Source: Hufsiella ginkgonis (GTDB taxonomy: Bacteria; Bacteroidota; Bacteroidia; Sphingobacteriales; Sphingobacteriaceae). Taken from it: a DNA stretch of 64,000 nt. The notes under the pieces were generated by a model. It ran no database searches. It saw only the letters and a list, made by a program, of their open reading frames with translations, and was not told where the DNA came from. A program made the position numbers and the translations under genes. Below, in pieces: positions 8,532 through 16,877 of this stretch; the stretch's first letter is position 1, and every line of letters begins with the position of its first letter. Where the stretch lies: assembly GCF_009834915.1 (NCBI RefSeq), contig NZ_WVHS01000004.1, forward strand, positions 124,001 to 188,000, given 5' to 3'.

Positions 8532-8568
8532 GCTAAGTAAAAAGCCAAATATATTATTTAACCGGGAA

Positions 8569-10482
8569 TCAATTAATAGCGGCCGCCGGTTTTGTTTTTT
8601 GTGTCATCAGCGACACGATCCATACCATTAAAACCGCCAGCGGGAACGAGATGATCGCCGGGTTATCCAGTTTATGTAAGGCATTGGCGGGATCCAGTCC
8701 GTAACGGTCCCACATGGTTGGAGAGGTGAGGATAATTGCCAGTGAAACAACGATACCGGTTACGATAGAAGTGGCGATCCCCTGCGACGTCGTCTTTTTC
8801 CAGAAAAGCAGGAACAATATCGCCGGGAGGTTGGCGGAAGCAGCGATAGAAAATGCCCAGCCTACCAGGAACGATACATTCATCCCTTTAAAAGCAATGC
8901 CCAGGCATATGGCGAAGATCCCGACTACAAAAGCGGATATTTTACCGGCACGCACTTTTTTCTTATCATCCTGTTTCCAGCCGAGGTAGTTATCGATCAG
9001 GTCATGTGCAATAGCGCCCGAAGACGCGATAATGAGCCCGGCCACTGTTCCCAGGATGGTGGCAAATGCCACGGCAGAGATCACCGAAAACAGGAACACC
9101 CCAAATGCTTTTGCCAGCAGCGGCGCAGCCATATTGCTCGATTCTACATCCAGTACGCCGTTCACGGCTGCGCCGAGGCCCATAAACATGGTCAGTATAT
9201 AAAACGTCCCGATGGCAGCGATAGCCAGGATGGTCGATTTGCGGGCATCGCGCTGCGATTTTACCGTGTAGTAACGGATCAGGATATGCGGCAGGGCGGC
9301 GGTTCCGAGGAACAGCGCCAGCATCAGTGAAATGAAATCGAGCCTGCTCCAGGCGCTGGCGCCTTTACCGATCTTATATTTAAGCCCGGGAAGCATGAAG
9401 TCGCTTCCCGCAGTTACGTTTTGGTAATATACGGTTACCTTTTTTCCCTCGTCGGTGAACTTAGCTTCCGAAAACCGTACCAGCTCGCTTTTGCCCAGCA
9501 CAGAAAGGAACCTGGCCGGTCCAACCGGGCCCGAGCTTTCCATTTCCTGCCCATCTATCACGATCTTGTCCAGGTGGCCTACGGGGAAGAACTTTTGGTT
9601 ACTTTTTGGCTCGCCGTTATATAAGATCACTCCATTCCCTTCGGCGATGGAAAGGGCCTCTTTAAGTGTGTATACACTGTCTTTCTCAGACAGGCTGAAC
9701 CACCGCGGCACGCCGTCCTTTTCCAGTTTTACAAAATTCTTGCCCTTTACTTCCTGTTGAGAAACTACTTTCCAGTTTTCCACATTGGTCACCTTTCCAC
9801 CGGTCACCTCCGGCGAAAGTGTTAAGAACTGGTGATAGGTACGATTTTCATTGTCGGGATGCAGCGTAAAGCCGTGTTTGAGGATATAAACGGTCAACAC
9901 GGTTGATAAAATTATCAACAAACTGCCTTTAATGAACTGCACATACGTGGTAGAGGTCATCCCCGCACTGGCCACGATCACGATCACCACCAGCCCTACA
10001 AGCACTACGCCCGCCCAATGCGGTAAACCCAGCAAGGGAGTTACCAGGTCGCCGGCACCCACCATCTGCGGGATGAGGTAGAAAATAGAAACGATAAGCG
10101 TACTGACCGCTGCCGTAAGCGTAATGGCCCGCGATTTGAACGTAGCGTTAAGCGCATCCGTGAACGTGTATTTCCCGAGCCGCTTAAGCGGCTCGGCGAT
10201 GAGGAACAGTGCAACGATCCAGCCCGCCAGAAAGCCGATGGAGTATAAGAACCCGTCGAAACCAACGGTAGCGATCATCCCGCAAATACCCAGGAAAGAA
10301 GCGGCCGAAAGGTAATCGCCCGCAAATGCGATCCCGTTTATGGCCCAATGGATCTGTCCGCCCGCCGCGTAATAAGAACTGGCCGACCGCGTTTTACGGG
10401 CAAAATAGAACGATAGCCCGAGTACGAATCCAACAAATACGATAAAGATCAGCAGTGCAGGAACAGAAATATCATAGATCAT
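8569..10482 (-). CDS. actP: Cation/acetate symporter, ActP-like (solute:sodium symporter family)
   Basis: A polytopic inner-membrane carrier of the SSS family. Recognisable parts are the first helix (residues 7-28), the YYAAGGQIHWAINGIAFAGDYLSAASFLG segment typical of acetate symporters, and the C-terminal helices. At 637 residues it is about 90 longer than the classical enterobacterial protein: a hydrophilic insert of roughly 150 residues (about 210-360) sits between two helices. It overlaps the DUF485 gene by 4 bases (ATGA) and is followed by acs, so the substrate is very likely acetate or another short monocarboxylate. Symbol given on family and context. Confidence 0.9.
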   Translation of the reverse strand: MIYDISVPALLIFIVFVGFVLGLSFYFARKTRSASSYYAAGGQIHWAINGIAFAGDYLSAASFLGICGMIATVGFDGFLYSIGFLAGWIVALFLIAEPLKRLGKYTFTDALNATFKSRAITLTAAVSTLIVSIFYLIPQMVGAGDLVTPLLGLPHWAGVVLVGLVVIVIVASAGMTSTTYVQFIKGSLLIILSTVLTVYILKHGFTLHPDNENRTYHQFLTLSPEVTGGKVTNVENWKVVSQQEVKGKNFVKLEKDGVPRWFSLSEKDSVYTLKEALSIAEGNGVILYNGEPKSNQKFFPVGHLDKIVIDGQEMESSGPVGPARFLSVLGKSELVRFSEAKFTDEGKKVTVYYQNVTAGSDFMLPGLKYKIGKGASAWSRLDFISLMLALFLGTAALPHILIRYYTVKSQRDARKSTILAIAAIGTFYILTMFMGLGAAVNGVLDVESSNMAAPLLAKAFGVFLFSVISAVAFATILGTVAGLIIASSGAIAHDLIDNYLGWKQDDKKKVRAGKISAFVVGIFAICLGIAFKGMNVSFLVGWAFSIAASANLPAILFLLFWKKTTSQGIATSIVTGIVVSLAIILTSPTMWDRYGLDPANALHKLDNPAIISFPLAVLMVWIVSLMTQKTKPAAAIN

Positions 10483-10763
10483 GGCTTCTGTTCCTCCCTG
10501 TTCAGGCTGTCTTCATACTGTGAGCAGAGATAATTGTAGATCACACCGAGTAATACCGCAAAAACGATCAGCCCTATGCCGTAAACGATGGCAAGGTTCA
10601 ACCCTCCCCATACCTCATGGCTCAGCAATTCATAGTTCAGCACACCGATTACGACAAATCCGGCATAAAAAAAAAGGTAAACGAAGAAAAACCAAACGCC
10701 AAGCCTGGATTTCTTCGCGGAGGCATTGTCGACTCCCAGTTCGGCAGCGGGTCCGTGATGCAT
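10479..10763 (-). CDS. DUF485 membrane protein (YjcH-like), partner of ActP
   Basis: A 94-residue protein with two membrane helices (about 22-43 and 53-77) and a short charged tail. This layout and its position directly before an acetate symporter match the DUF485 family, whose best-known member YjcH is cotranscribed with actP and acs. The stop codon overlaps the actP start in ATGA, so translational coupling is likely. A perfect TAnnTTTG box lies upstream at 10815-10822. The biochemical role of the family is not established; a subunit or chaperone for the symporter is inference. Confidence 0.88.
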   Translation of the reverse strand: MHHGPAAELGVDNASAKKSRLGVWFFFVYLFFYAGFVVIGVLNYELLSHEVWGGLNLAIVYGIGLIVFAVLLGVIYNYLCSQYEDSLNREEQKP

Positions 10764-10814
10764 ATCTTAACTGTTTTTGTGAATTAGGTTTATAATGGCG
10801 TATAAGGCTACTGT

Positions 10815-10822
10815 CAAACATA
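10815..10822 (-). promoter_or_regulatory. Promoter -7 box of the acetate operon
   Basis: TATGTTTG read leftward is a perfect TAnnTTTG. No good TTTG is found 20 bp upstream. It sits 52 bases before the DUF485 start codon. Confidence 0.45.
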
Positions 10823-10934
10823 TAAATAAAAAATTACAGCAGGAACGGAACCGGTGGTAAAATACTTGATAGATGAGCCGGCGGCCGGCCAGGGAATAAC
10901 TCCCAGCCCCGATGAAAAATTATTCACTACCCTG

Positions 10935-10965
10935 TTGCAGTTTTAGTTTTTAATTCGGATATTTG
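10935..10965 (+). promoter_or_regulatory. Promoter of the rpmB-rpmG operon
   Basis: TTG (10935-10937), a 20-bp spacer and GATATTTG (10958-10965), one base off TAnnTTTG, precede the rpmB ATG by about 50 bases. Confidence 0.45.
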
Positions 10966-11016
10966 CACACTCTTTTTGAGAATCTGAAGTATATATAAAC
11001 GAAACACAGTACAGTC

Positions 11017-11250
11017 ATGTCGAGAATTTGTGATTTAACAGGAAAAGGGCCGATGAACGGTTTCAACGTTTCTAATTCAAACGTAAAGACCAAACGGAAA
11101 TTCTATCCTAACCTGAAGGTTAAAAGATTTTATATTCCTGAAGAGGGAAAATGGATCACACTGAAAGTTTCCACTTCAGCCATTAAAACCATCAACAAAA
11201 ACGGCATTACTGCTGTGATCAATAAATTCGTTAAAAAAGGAACCGTATAA
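11017..11250 (+). CDS. rpmB: 50S ribosomal protein L28
   Basis: A 77-residue basic protein beginning MSRICDLTGKGPMNGFNVSNSN, the bL28 signature (ICxLTGKxPxxGNNVSHSN in other phyla, here slightly changed as usual in Bacteroidota). It is a structural component of the large ribosomal subunit. It is first in a rightward unit with rpmG and the DUF4295 gene; ftsY follows after a terminator. The 93-base gap to rpmG is filled by ACGT-type repeats. Only the first Cys of the zinc-binding version is kept, so this is a zinc-independent form. Confidence 0.97.
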   Translation: MSRICDLTGKGPMNGFNVSNSNVKTKRKFYPNLKVKRFYIPEEGKWITLKVSTSAIKTINKNGITAVINKFVKKGTV

Positions 11251-11254
11251 ATCA

Positions 11255-11338
11255 GTTATACGTTAAACGTTGGACGCTGGGACGTTAGCTAAGCGCTGCG
11301 CAGGAACGTAAACGTAAAACGTACGACGTAAAACATAA
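11255..11338. repeat. Degenerate ACGT-type repeats between rpmB and rpmG
   Basis: The gap contains many AACGTTGGACG, GGACGTTAG and AACGTAAAACGT variants spaced by about 8-10 bases, with no coding potential. The same style of sequence fills the araD-araA gap (45361-45505). A tract like this inside a ribosomal protein operon is unusual. Confidence 0.6.
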
Positions 11339-11343
11339 AAGAA

Positions 11344-11526
11344 ATGGCAAAGAAAGGTAACAGGGTACAGGTTATTTTGGAATGCACTGAGCATAAAGAA
11401 AGCGGCATGCCCGGAATGTCACGCTACATCACCAAGAAGAACAAGAAAAACACCACCAACCGCCTGGAGTTAAAGAAATTTAACCCTGTGCTAAAACGGG
11501 TAACTGTTCACAAAGAGATTAAATAA
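11344..11526 (+). CDS. rpmG: 50S ribosomal protein L33
   Basis: A 60-residue basic protein, [18 protein letters not shown] near the start, then [23 protein letters not shown], which is the bL33 pattern. The single Cys14 without the later CxxC pair shows the zinc-independent paralogue. It is a large-subunit protein in the middle of the rpmB-rpmG-DUF4295 unit; the next gene begins 40 bases downstream. Confidence 0.97.
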   Translation: MAKKGNRVQVILECTEHKESGMPGMSRYITKKNKKNTTNRLELKKFNPVLKRVTVHKEIK

Positions 11527-11566
11527 GCGAATAGCTGGTTTATTACAACATTCAAATTTTTGAGAT

Positions 11567-11725
11567 ATGGCTAAGAAAGTAGTTGCAACCCTGAAAACAG
11601 GTAAAGGCAAAGAATATTCGAAAGTGATCACGATGAACAAGTCACCTAAAACCGGTGCTTACTCTTTCAAAGAAGTTATCGTACACAACGATCACGTAAA
11701 AGACGCGATTGCCGGTAACATGTAA
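11567..11725 (+). CDS. DUF4295 protein, probable Bacteroidota-specific ribosomal protein bL38
   Basis: A 52-codon frame, MAKKVVATLKTGKGKEYSKV at the start and GNM at the end, with 11 lysines and no acidic patches. It follows rpmG by 40 bases and precedes ftsY, the conserved order in Bacteroidota. It belongs to the DUF4295 family. From memory, a structure of the Flavobacterium ribosome revealed an extra large-subunit protein named bL38 that is of this family; I hold that link at moderate confidence. It is too small for usual ORF cut-offs and easily missed. The terminator at 11750 ends the unit. Confidence 0.88.
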   Translation: MAKKVVATLKTGKGKEYSKVITMNKSPKTGAYSFKEVIVHNDHVKDAIAGNM

Positions 11726-11749
11726 CCCGGTTTTTCCGAAAAAGATAAG

Positions 11750-11781
11750 AGCCGTCCTGAGTATTCTGGAGGGCTTTTTTT
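11750..11781 (+). terminator. Intrinsic terminator after the DUF4295 gene
   Basis: AGCCGTCC (11750-11757) pairs with GGAGGGCT (11768-11775), one G-G mismatch inside, followed by seven Ts. It separates the ribosomal protein unit from ftsY, whose ATG is 24 bases further; ftsY is then expressed by read-through or an unseen promoter. Confidence 0.7.
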
Positions 11782-11804
11782 GTTAAACCTCCATCATTAC
11801 CATC

Positions 11805-12767
11805 ATGGGTCTATTTGATTTTTTCAAAAGAAAAGAGAACACCGTACAGGAGCAGGAAGCCCTTGATAAGGGCACGGAAAAAACCCGTGAAGGCCTGTTT
11901 TCCAGGATCACGAAAGCGGTAGCGGGAAAATCGACGGTTGACGATGAAGTGCTCGACGAGCTGGAGGAGATCCTGGTAACGTCGGATGTAGGCGTAAATA
12001 CCACGCTAAAGATCATTAAACGAATCGAAGAGCGTGTTGCCCGCGACAAATACCTGAACACCTCTGAGCTGAACGGCATCCTGCGCGACGAGATCCGGGA
12101 GCTGCTCGCGGAGAACAACAGCAACGACTTCCAGACCTTCGAGTACGGCAACTATAAACCTTACGTGATCATGGTAGTGGGCGTAAACGGAGTAGGGAAA
12201 ACCACCACCATCGGGAAACTGGCTCATAAGCTAAAGCAGGCGGGGAGCAATGTGGTGCTTGGCGCAGCGGATACCTTCCGTGCCGCGGCGGTCGACCAGC
12301 TGAAACTCTGGGGAGAACGCGTAAAGGTACGGGTGGTGGCGCAAGCCATGGGGTCTGATCCTGCCTCGGTAGCGTTCGATACGCTTCAGTCTGCCGTCGC
12401 CAACGGCGATGATGTAGCCATTATAGATACCGCGGGGCGCTTACATAACAAGGTGGCGCTGATGAATGAGCTCACTAAGATCAAAAATGTAATGCAAAAA
12501 GTAGTTCCGGGAGCGCCGCACGAGATATTGTTGGTCCTCGACGCCTCTACCGGCCAAAATGCGGTAGAGCAATGCCGGCAATTTACCCAGGCGACAGATG
12601 TGAACGCCCTGGCCCTTACTAAACTGGACGGAACGGCCAAGGGCGGCGTGGTGATCGGCATCTCCGACGAATTTAAGATCCCCGTAAAGTATATCGGCGT
12701 GGGAGAAGCCATGGACCACCTGCAGCTGTTTGACAGGAAAGCTTTTGTGGAATCGCTATTTAAATAA
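11805..12767 (+). CDS. ftsY: Signal recognition particle receptor FtsY
   Basis: FtsY docks the SRP-ribosome complex at the inner membrane and hydrolyses GTP with Ffh. The 320-residue protein has a short acidic/basic A region (1-45), the N domain (about 46-115) and the G domain: P-loop GVNGVGKTT at 126-134, DTAGR at 208-212, TKLDGTAKGG at 272-281. Length is typical for the short form lacking an extended A domain. The stop codon is immediately followed by the TTG region that starts rimO, so the two are coupled. Confidence 0.97.
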   Translation: MGLFDFFKRKENTVQEQEALDKGTEKTREGLFSRITKAVAGKSTVDDEVLDELEEILVTSDVGVNTTLKIIKRIEERVARDKYLNTSELNGILRDEIRELLAENNSNDFQTFEYGNYKPYVIMVVGVNGVGKTTTIGKLAHKLKQAGSNVVLGAADTFRAAAVDQLKLWGERVKVRVVAQAMGSDPASVAFDTLQSAVANGDDVAIIDTAGRLHNKVALMNELTKIKNVMQKVVPGAPHEILLVLDASTGQNAVEQCRQFTQATDVNALALTKLDGTAKGGVVIGISDEFKIPVKYIGVGEAMDHLQLFDRKAFVESLFK

Positions 12768-12773
12768 TTGACA

Positions 12774-14105
12774 TTGAAGACGAAAACGATATTTAACGAA
12801 GCGCCGGCAAAGCCAAAGGTGAATGTGATCACCCTGGGCTGCTCAAAAAACATCTACGATTCGGAGGTGCTGATGGGACAATTGCGCAGCGGGAACATGG
12901 ATGTGGTCCATGAATCGGGGCAAGTTGGAAAGAACGATATCGTAGTGATCAATACTTGCGGGTTTATCGATAATGCCAAACAGGAATCCATAGACACCAT
13001 CCTGCAGTACAGTGAGCTGAAAGAGCGGGGAAAAGTGGGTAAAGTGATCGTAACCGGCTGCCTTTCTGAAAGATATAAACCGGAATTGGAAGCGGAGATC
13101 ACCAATGTGGATGCCTATTTCGGCACCAATGATCTTCAAAACCTGCTCGCATCGGTAGGCGTGAACTACCGGCACGAACTGGTTGGCGAACGCATGCTTA
13201 CTACTCCTTCGCATTATGCGTATTTTAAGATCGCCGAAGGCTGTAACCGGCCCTGTTCTTTTTGCGCTATTCCGCTCATGCGCGGGAAACACGTGTCCAC
13301 ACCGATGGAGGATCTCGTAAAACAAGCTTCCTTGTTAGCCGCGAGTGGCACCAAAGAGCTTATCCTGATTGCACAGGACCTTACCTACTACGGGCTCGAT
13401 ACCTATGGAAAACGTAACCTCGACGAATTACTGCGACGCCTTTCGGACGTTGCCGGGATCGATTGGATAAGGCTGCAGTATGCGTACCCGTCCGGTTTTC
13501 CCCTGGAGATCCTCGACGTAATGAACGAACGCGAGAATATCTGCAAGTACCTCGATATGCCGCTGCAGCATATCAGCGACCCGATGCTGAAATCGATGCG
13601 CCGGGGTATCACCAAACAAAAAACCATCGACCTCGTAAATACGATCCGTGACAAGGTGCCCGGCATCGCCCTGCGGACCACCCTGATCTGCGGGTATCCC
13701 GGCGAAACGGAACAGGATTTTAACGAGATGCGCGACTGGGTTGAAATGTCACGTTTCGACCGGCTCGGCTGTTTCACTTATTCGCATGAAGAGAAAACGC
13801 ATGCGCACCAGCTGGTAGACGACGTACCCGAAGAAGTAAAAGAAAAGCGCGTGGAAGAGATCATGCAGGTACAGCAAGAAATTTCGTACGAGATCAACCA
13901 GGAGAAGATCGGCCAGATCGTAAAGGTACTTATCGATCGCCAGGAAGGTGGTTTTCTCGCCGGGAGAACGGAATTCGACTCACCGGAGGTTGATAATGAA
14001 GTTTTGATCGACGCCAGCAAACAATACGCCACACCAGGAACTTTTGTACAGGTACAGATCGGGCGCGCCGAGGATTTTGACCTTTATGGACAAATTGTCA
14101 AATAA
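12774..14105 (+). CDS. rimO: Ribosomal protein S12 methylthiotransferase RimO
   Basis: A radical-SAM enzyme that adds a methylthio group to the conserved aspartate of ribosomal protein S12. Visible parts: N-terminal UPF0004 domain with cysteines in ITLGCSKN, INTCGF and TGCLSE (one Fe-S cluster), the radical-SAM CxxxCxxC in CNRPCSFC near residue 160, and a C-terminal TRAM domain. There is no ATG: the frame opens with TTG at 12768 or 12774. I choose 12774 (MKTKTIFNEA) because family members start with MKTK or MRTK. Either start abuts the ftsY stop. Product length is 443 residues. Confidence 0.92.
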   Translation: MKTKTIFNEAPAKPKVNVITLGCSKNIYDSEVLMGQLRSGNMDVVHESGQVGKNDIVVINTCGFIDNAKQESIDTILQYSELKERGKVGKVIVTGCLSERYKPELEAEITNVDAYFGTNDLQNLLASVGVNYRHELVGERMLTTPSHYAYFKIAEGCNRPCSFCAIPLMRGKHVSTPMEDLVKQASLLAASGTKELILIAQDLTYYGLDTYGKRNLDELLRRLSDVAGIDWIRLQYAYPSGFPLEILDVMNERENICKYLDMPLQHISDPMLKSMRRGITKQKTIDLVNTIRDKVPGIALRTTLICGYPGETEQDFNEMRDWVEMSRFDRLGCFTYSHEEKTHAHQLVDDVPEEVKEKRVEEIMQVQQEISYEINQEKIGQIVKVLIDRQEGGFLAGRTEFDSPEVDNEVLIDASKQYATPGTFVQVQIGRAEDFDLYGQIVK

Positions 14106-14153
14106 AATAGCTCCCCGTCTGAATTAAGTTATTTCGCCTATTTTCGTTCCCGA

Positions 14154-15752
14154 ATGAAATCCAGCTGTATAGATTATCGCTCGACCGGCTCCTTCTCCCC
14201 CGCCGTGATCCGTTATCTTAACCGGGATGAAAAACTCGAACCTTTCCAGGCATACCCGCCTACCCTGGCCGGCTTGAAAGCCGCCGCCGAAAACAGAAAT
14301 TTCACCGGGGACCGGGAACTGCTGGCAAAAGTATTGTTGGAACAGTATGAAAAAGTGGCCGCCGCCGGTCGTCCCGCAGGGGAAAAGGTATTGGCAAATA
14401 TCCGCTCGCTGGCCAATGAAAACACCTTCACCGTTACCACCGGCCACCAGCTGAATATATTTACCGGTCCGCTTTATTTCATCTTCAAGATCGTTACGGC
14501 AATTAACCTTGCCAACCAGCTGAAGAAGGCCGACCCCGGGAAACATTTCGTGCCTGTTTATTGGATGGCTACGGAAGATCACGATTTCGCGGAAATCAAC
14601 CATACTTACGTGGACGGCCAGCTGTTATCATGGGAGACCGGCGCAAAAGGCGCTACGGGGCGCATGAATACGGCTACGATGGCAGGCACGCTAAAGTCAT
14701 ACACCGGGATGCTCGGCCTCTCGGGACATGCAGCCGACCTGGCGAAACTGGTAACCGACGCCTACACGCGGAACGAAAACCTGGCCGATGCCACCCGTTA
14801 TCTCGTAAACGCATTGTTCGGGGATTATGGGCTGGTGGTGATCGATGCCGACGATACCAGGCTCAAGAAACGGTTCGCTCCGGTTATCGCGCAGGACATA
14901 TTCGAACAAAATAGTTACCGGCAGATCACCGCAAGCAGCGAGGCATTGCAGCAAACGGGATTCCAAACCCAGGTAAACGCACGCGAAATCAATTTCTTCT
15001 ACCTGGCTGATGGTTTGCGCGAACGGCTGGTACTCGAGAACGGCACCTACTATGTACTTAACTCCGACGTTCGTTTTACCCCCGAAGAGCTTCGACACGA
15101 AATAAGCGCGCATCCGGAACGTTTCAGCCCGAACGTGATCCTGCGACCGCTCTACCAGGAAATGATCCTGCCAAATATCGCTTACGTGGGCGGCGGTGCG
15201 GAAATAGTTTACTGGCTGCAGCTGAAAAAGAACTTCGATTTTTACGACACACGCTTCCCCGTACTTATCCTCAGGAATTCAGCCATGCTGGCTGATGAGG
15301 AAATGGCCATAAAGCTTACACGGCTCGACCTTTGTTTCGAAGACCTGTTTACTAATCCTGTATTGCTTGAAAAAGAGTGGGTGCGAAAACACACTAAAAA
15401 CGACTTGAGCCTTACCGGCGAATGGGCTGAATTGGAAGCGGTTTTTGAAAAGATCAGTTTCCGCGCTGCGAAAGTAGACCCGACCCTGGCGCCCAGTGCG
15501 CAGGCGGTAAAGGCCCGTCTTGGTCGCGCCATACAAAACCTGGAAAAAAAACTGGTAAAGGCAGAGAAAAGAAATAACCATACGGCCTTATCTCAAATTG
15601 CCGCTATCCGCGAAAAACTCTTTCCCCAAGGGGGATTGCAGGAACGTAAAGCGAATTTCGCACCGTTCTACGTGAAGCATGGCCCCGAACTGATCAGCGA
15701 ACTGGTGAAACACTTAGAGCCGTTAGACTTCAAGTTTACTATCTTAAGCTGA
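14154..15752 (+). CDS. bshC: Bacillithiol biosynthesis cysteine-adding enzyme BshC
   Basis: BshC adds cysteine to glucosaminyl-malate, the last step of bacillithiol, a low-molecular-weight thiol used by Firmicutes and many Bacteroidota. The 532-residue protein has the family hallmarks TTGHQLNIFTGPLYFIFKI near residue 98, FVPVYWMATEDHDFAEINH near 130, and the C-terminal coiled coil (about 440-490). The genes for BshA and BshB are not in the window. It follows rimO by 48 bases and precedes the Ldh-family gene by 3 bases. Confidence 0.95.
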   Translation: MKSSCIDYRSTGSFSPAVIRYLNRDEKLEPFQAYPPTLAGLKAAAENRNFTGDRELLAKVLLEQYEKVAAAGRPAGEKVLANIRSLANENTFTVTTGHQLNIFTGPLYFIFKIVTAINLANQLKKADPGKHFVPVYWMATEDHDFAEINHTYVDGQLLSWETGAKGATGRMNTATMAGTLKSYTGMLGLSGHAADLAKLVTDAYTRNENLADATRYLVNALFGDYGLVVIDADDTRLKKRFAPVIAQDIFEQNSYRQITASSEALQQTGFQTQVNAREINFFYLADGLRERLVLENGTYYVLNSDVRFTPEELRHEISAHPERFSPNVILRPLYQEMILPNIAYVGGGAEIVYWLQLKKNFDFYDTRFPVLILRNSAMLADEEMAIKLTRLDLCFEDLFTNPVLLEKEWVRKHTKNDLSLTGEWAELEAVFEKISFRAAKVDPTLAPSAQAVKARLGRAIQNLEKKLVKAEKRNNHTALSQIAAIREKLFPQGGLQERKANFAPFYVKHGPELISELVKHLEPLDFKFTILS

Positions 15753-15755
15753 CAC

Positions 15756-16850
15756 ATGCCTGCAGGATCTGCCCTTTTCAGCGAAAATAATCTCCGTAGC
15801 TTTACCACCAGCATATTCCTTCAAATTGGCTGCAGTGAGGCGCATGCTTCGCTTGCCGCCGATGTGCTGCTGCGCGCAGATCTTCGCGGAATCGATTCAC
15901 ACGGGGTGGCGCGCCTGGCCGGATACGTCCGGCTATGGGAAAAAGGCCGGATCAATGCCACGCCCGACATCACGATAGTACATGAAACCCCGACCACGGC
16001 CACGGTCGACGGAGATAGCGGGTTAGGACTGGTAATAGCTCCCTTCGCTATGAACCTGGCCATTGAAAAAGCGTCGGTTTATGGTTCCGGCTGGGTGGCG
16101 GTCAGGAACTCCAACCACTTCGGTATCGCCGGTTATCATGCGCTGATGGCTGCGGAGCGGCAAATGATCGGCATGGCCATGACAAATGCAAGCCCGCTGG
16201 TGGCTCCTACCTTTACCACCGAACGGTTGTTGGGTACCAATCCCATCTGCTATGCTTTCCCTGCCGGCAATCATCCGCCGGTGGTAGTAGATATGGCAAC
16301 TTCGGCTGCCGCAAACGGCAAACTGGAGATCGCACAGCGGAAGAACGATCCCTTGCCGGGGGGCTGGGTACAAACTGCCGGCGGCGAAAGCAGTACAGAC
16401 GCCCACGCGCTAAAATCGGGGGGCTCGTTACTACCGCTTGGCAGCGACCGCGAGCACGGCAGCCATAAAGGATTCGGGCTTGGCGCTACGGTCGATATTT
16501 TATCGGCCGTGCTCTCCGGTGCGAATTATGGCCCTTGGGTTCCCCCCTTTGTTTCTTTTATCGATCCCCTACCCGACCTCCCGGGAAAGGGAATCGGGCA
16601 TTTCCTGGGCGCCATGCGTGTAGATGGCTTCAGGCCGGTAGCAGAATTTCACCACCACATCGATCAGTGGATCGACCGGTTTAAAGCGGCAAAACCCATC
16701 GACCCGCTTCAACCGCTGATCATACCCGGCGAACCTGAACTCCAGGCAGCACATGACCGCAAAAAAAACGGCATCCCGCTGGTGGACGCCGTCGTATCTG
16801 ATCTTAATACCCTTGCTGAAAAATTCAACATTCAAAAGCTGGAAGGGTAA
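15756..16850 (+). CDS. Ldh family NAD(P)-dependent oxidoreductase (malate/L-lactate dehydrogenase type 2)
   Basis: A 364-residue cytoplasmic dehydrogenase of the LDH2/MDH2 (YbiC/AllD) family, distinct from Rossmann-type lactate dehydrogenases. Family marks are LRADLRGIDSHGVARL near residue 36 with the catalytic His, SNHFGIAGYHA near 118 and GHKGFGLGATVDIL near 230. Substrates in the family include malate, ureidoglycolate, sulfolactate and delta-1-piperideine-2-carboxylate, so the reaction is open. It begins 3 bases after bshC, likely cotranscribed, and converges with lepB. Confidence 0.9.
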   Translation: MPAGSALFSENNLRSFTTSIFLQIGCSEAHASLAADVLLRADLRGIDSHGVARLAGYVRLWEKGRINATPDITIVHETPTTATVDGDSGLGLVIAPFAMNLAIEKASVYGSGWVAVRNSNHFGIAGYHALMAAERQMIGMAMTNASPLVAPTFTTERLLGTNPICYAFPAGNHPPVVVDMATSAAANGKLEIAQRKNDPLPGGWVQTAGGESSTDAHALKSGGSLLPLGSDREHGSHKGFGLGATVDILSAVLSGANYGPWVPPFVSFIDPLPDLPGKGIGHFLGAMRVDGFRPVAEFHHHIDQWIDRFKAAKPIDPLQPLIIPGEPELQAAHDRKKNGIPLVDAVVSDLNTLAEKFNIQKLEG

Positions 16851-16877
16851 AGCTAAAAGCTTCGGGCCTTTAACTCA

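Noticed and set aside
8569-10763. ActP-like symporter as the missing arabinose transporter
   Set aside because: Gene order DUF485-actP-acs is the acetate arrangement, and the operon lacks the candidate AraR motif.
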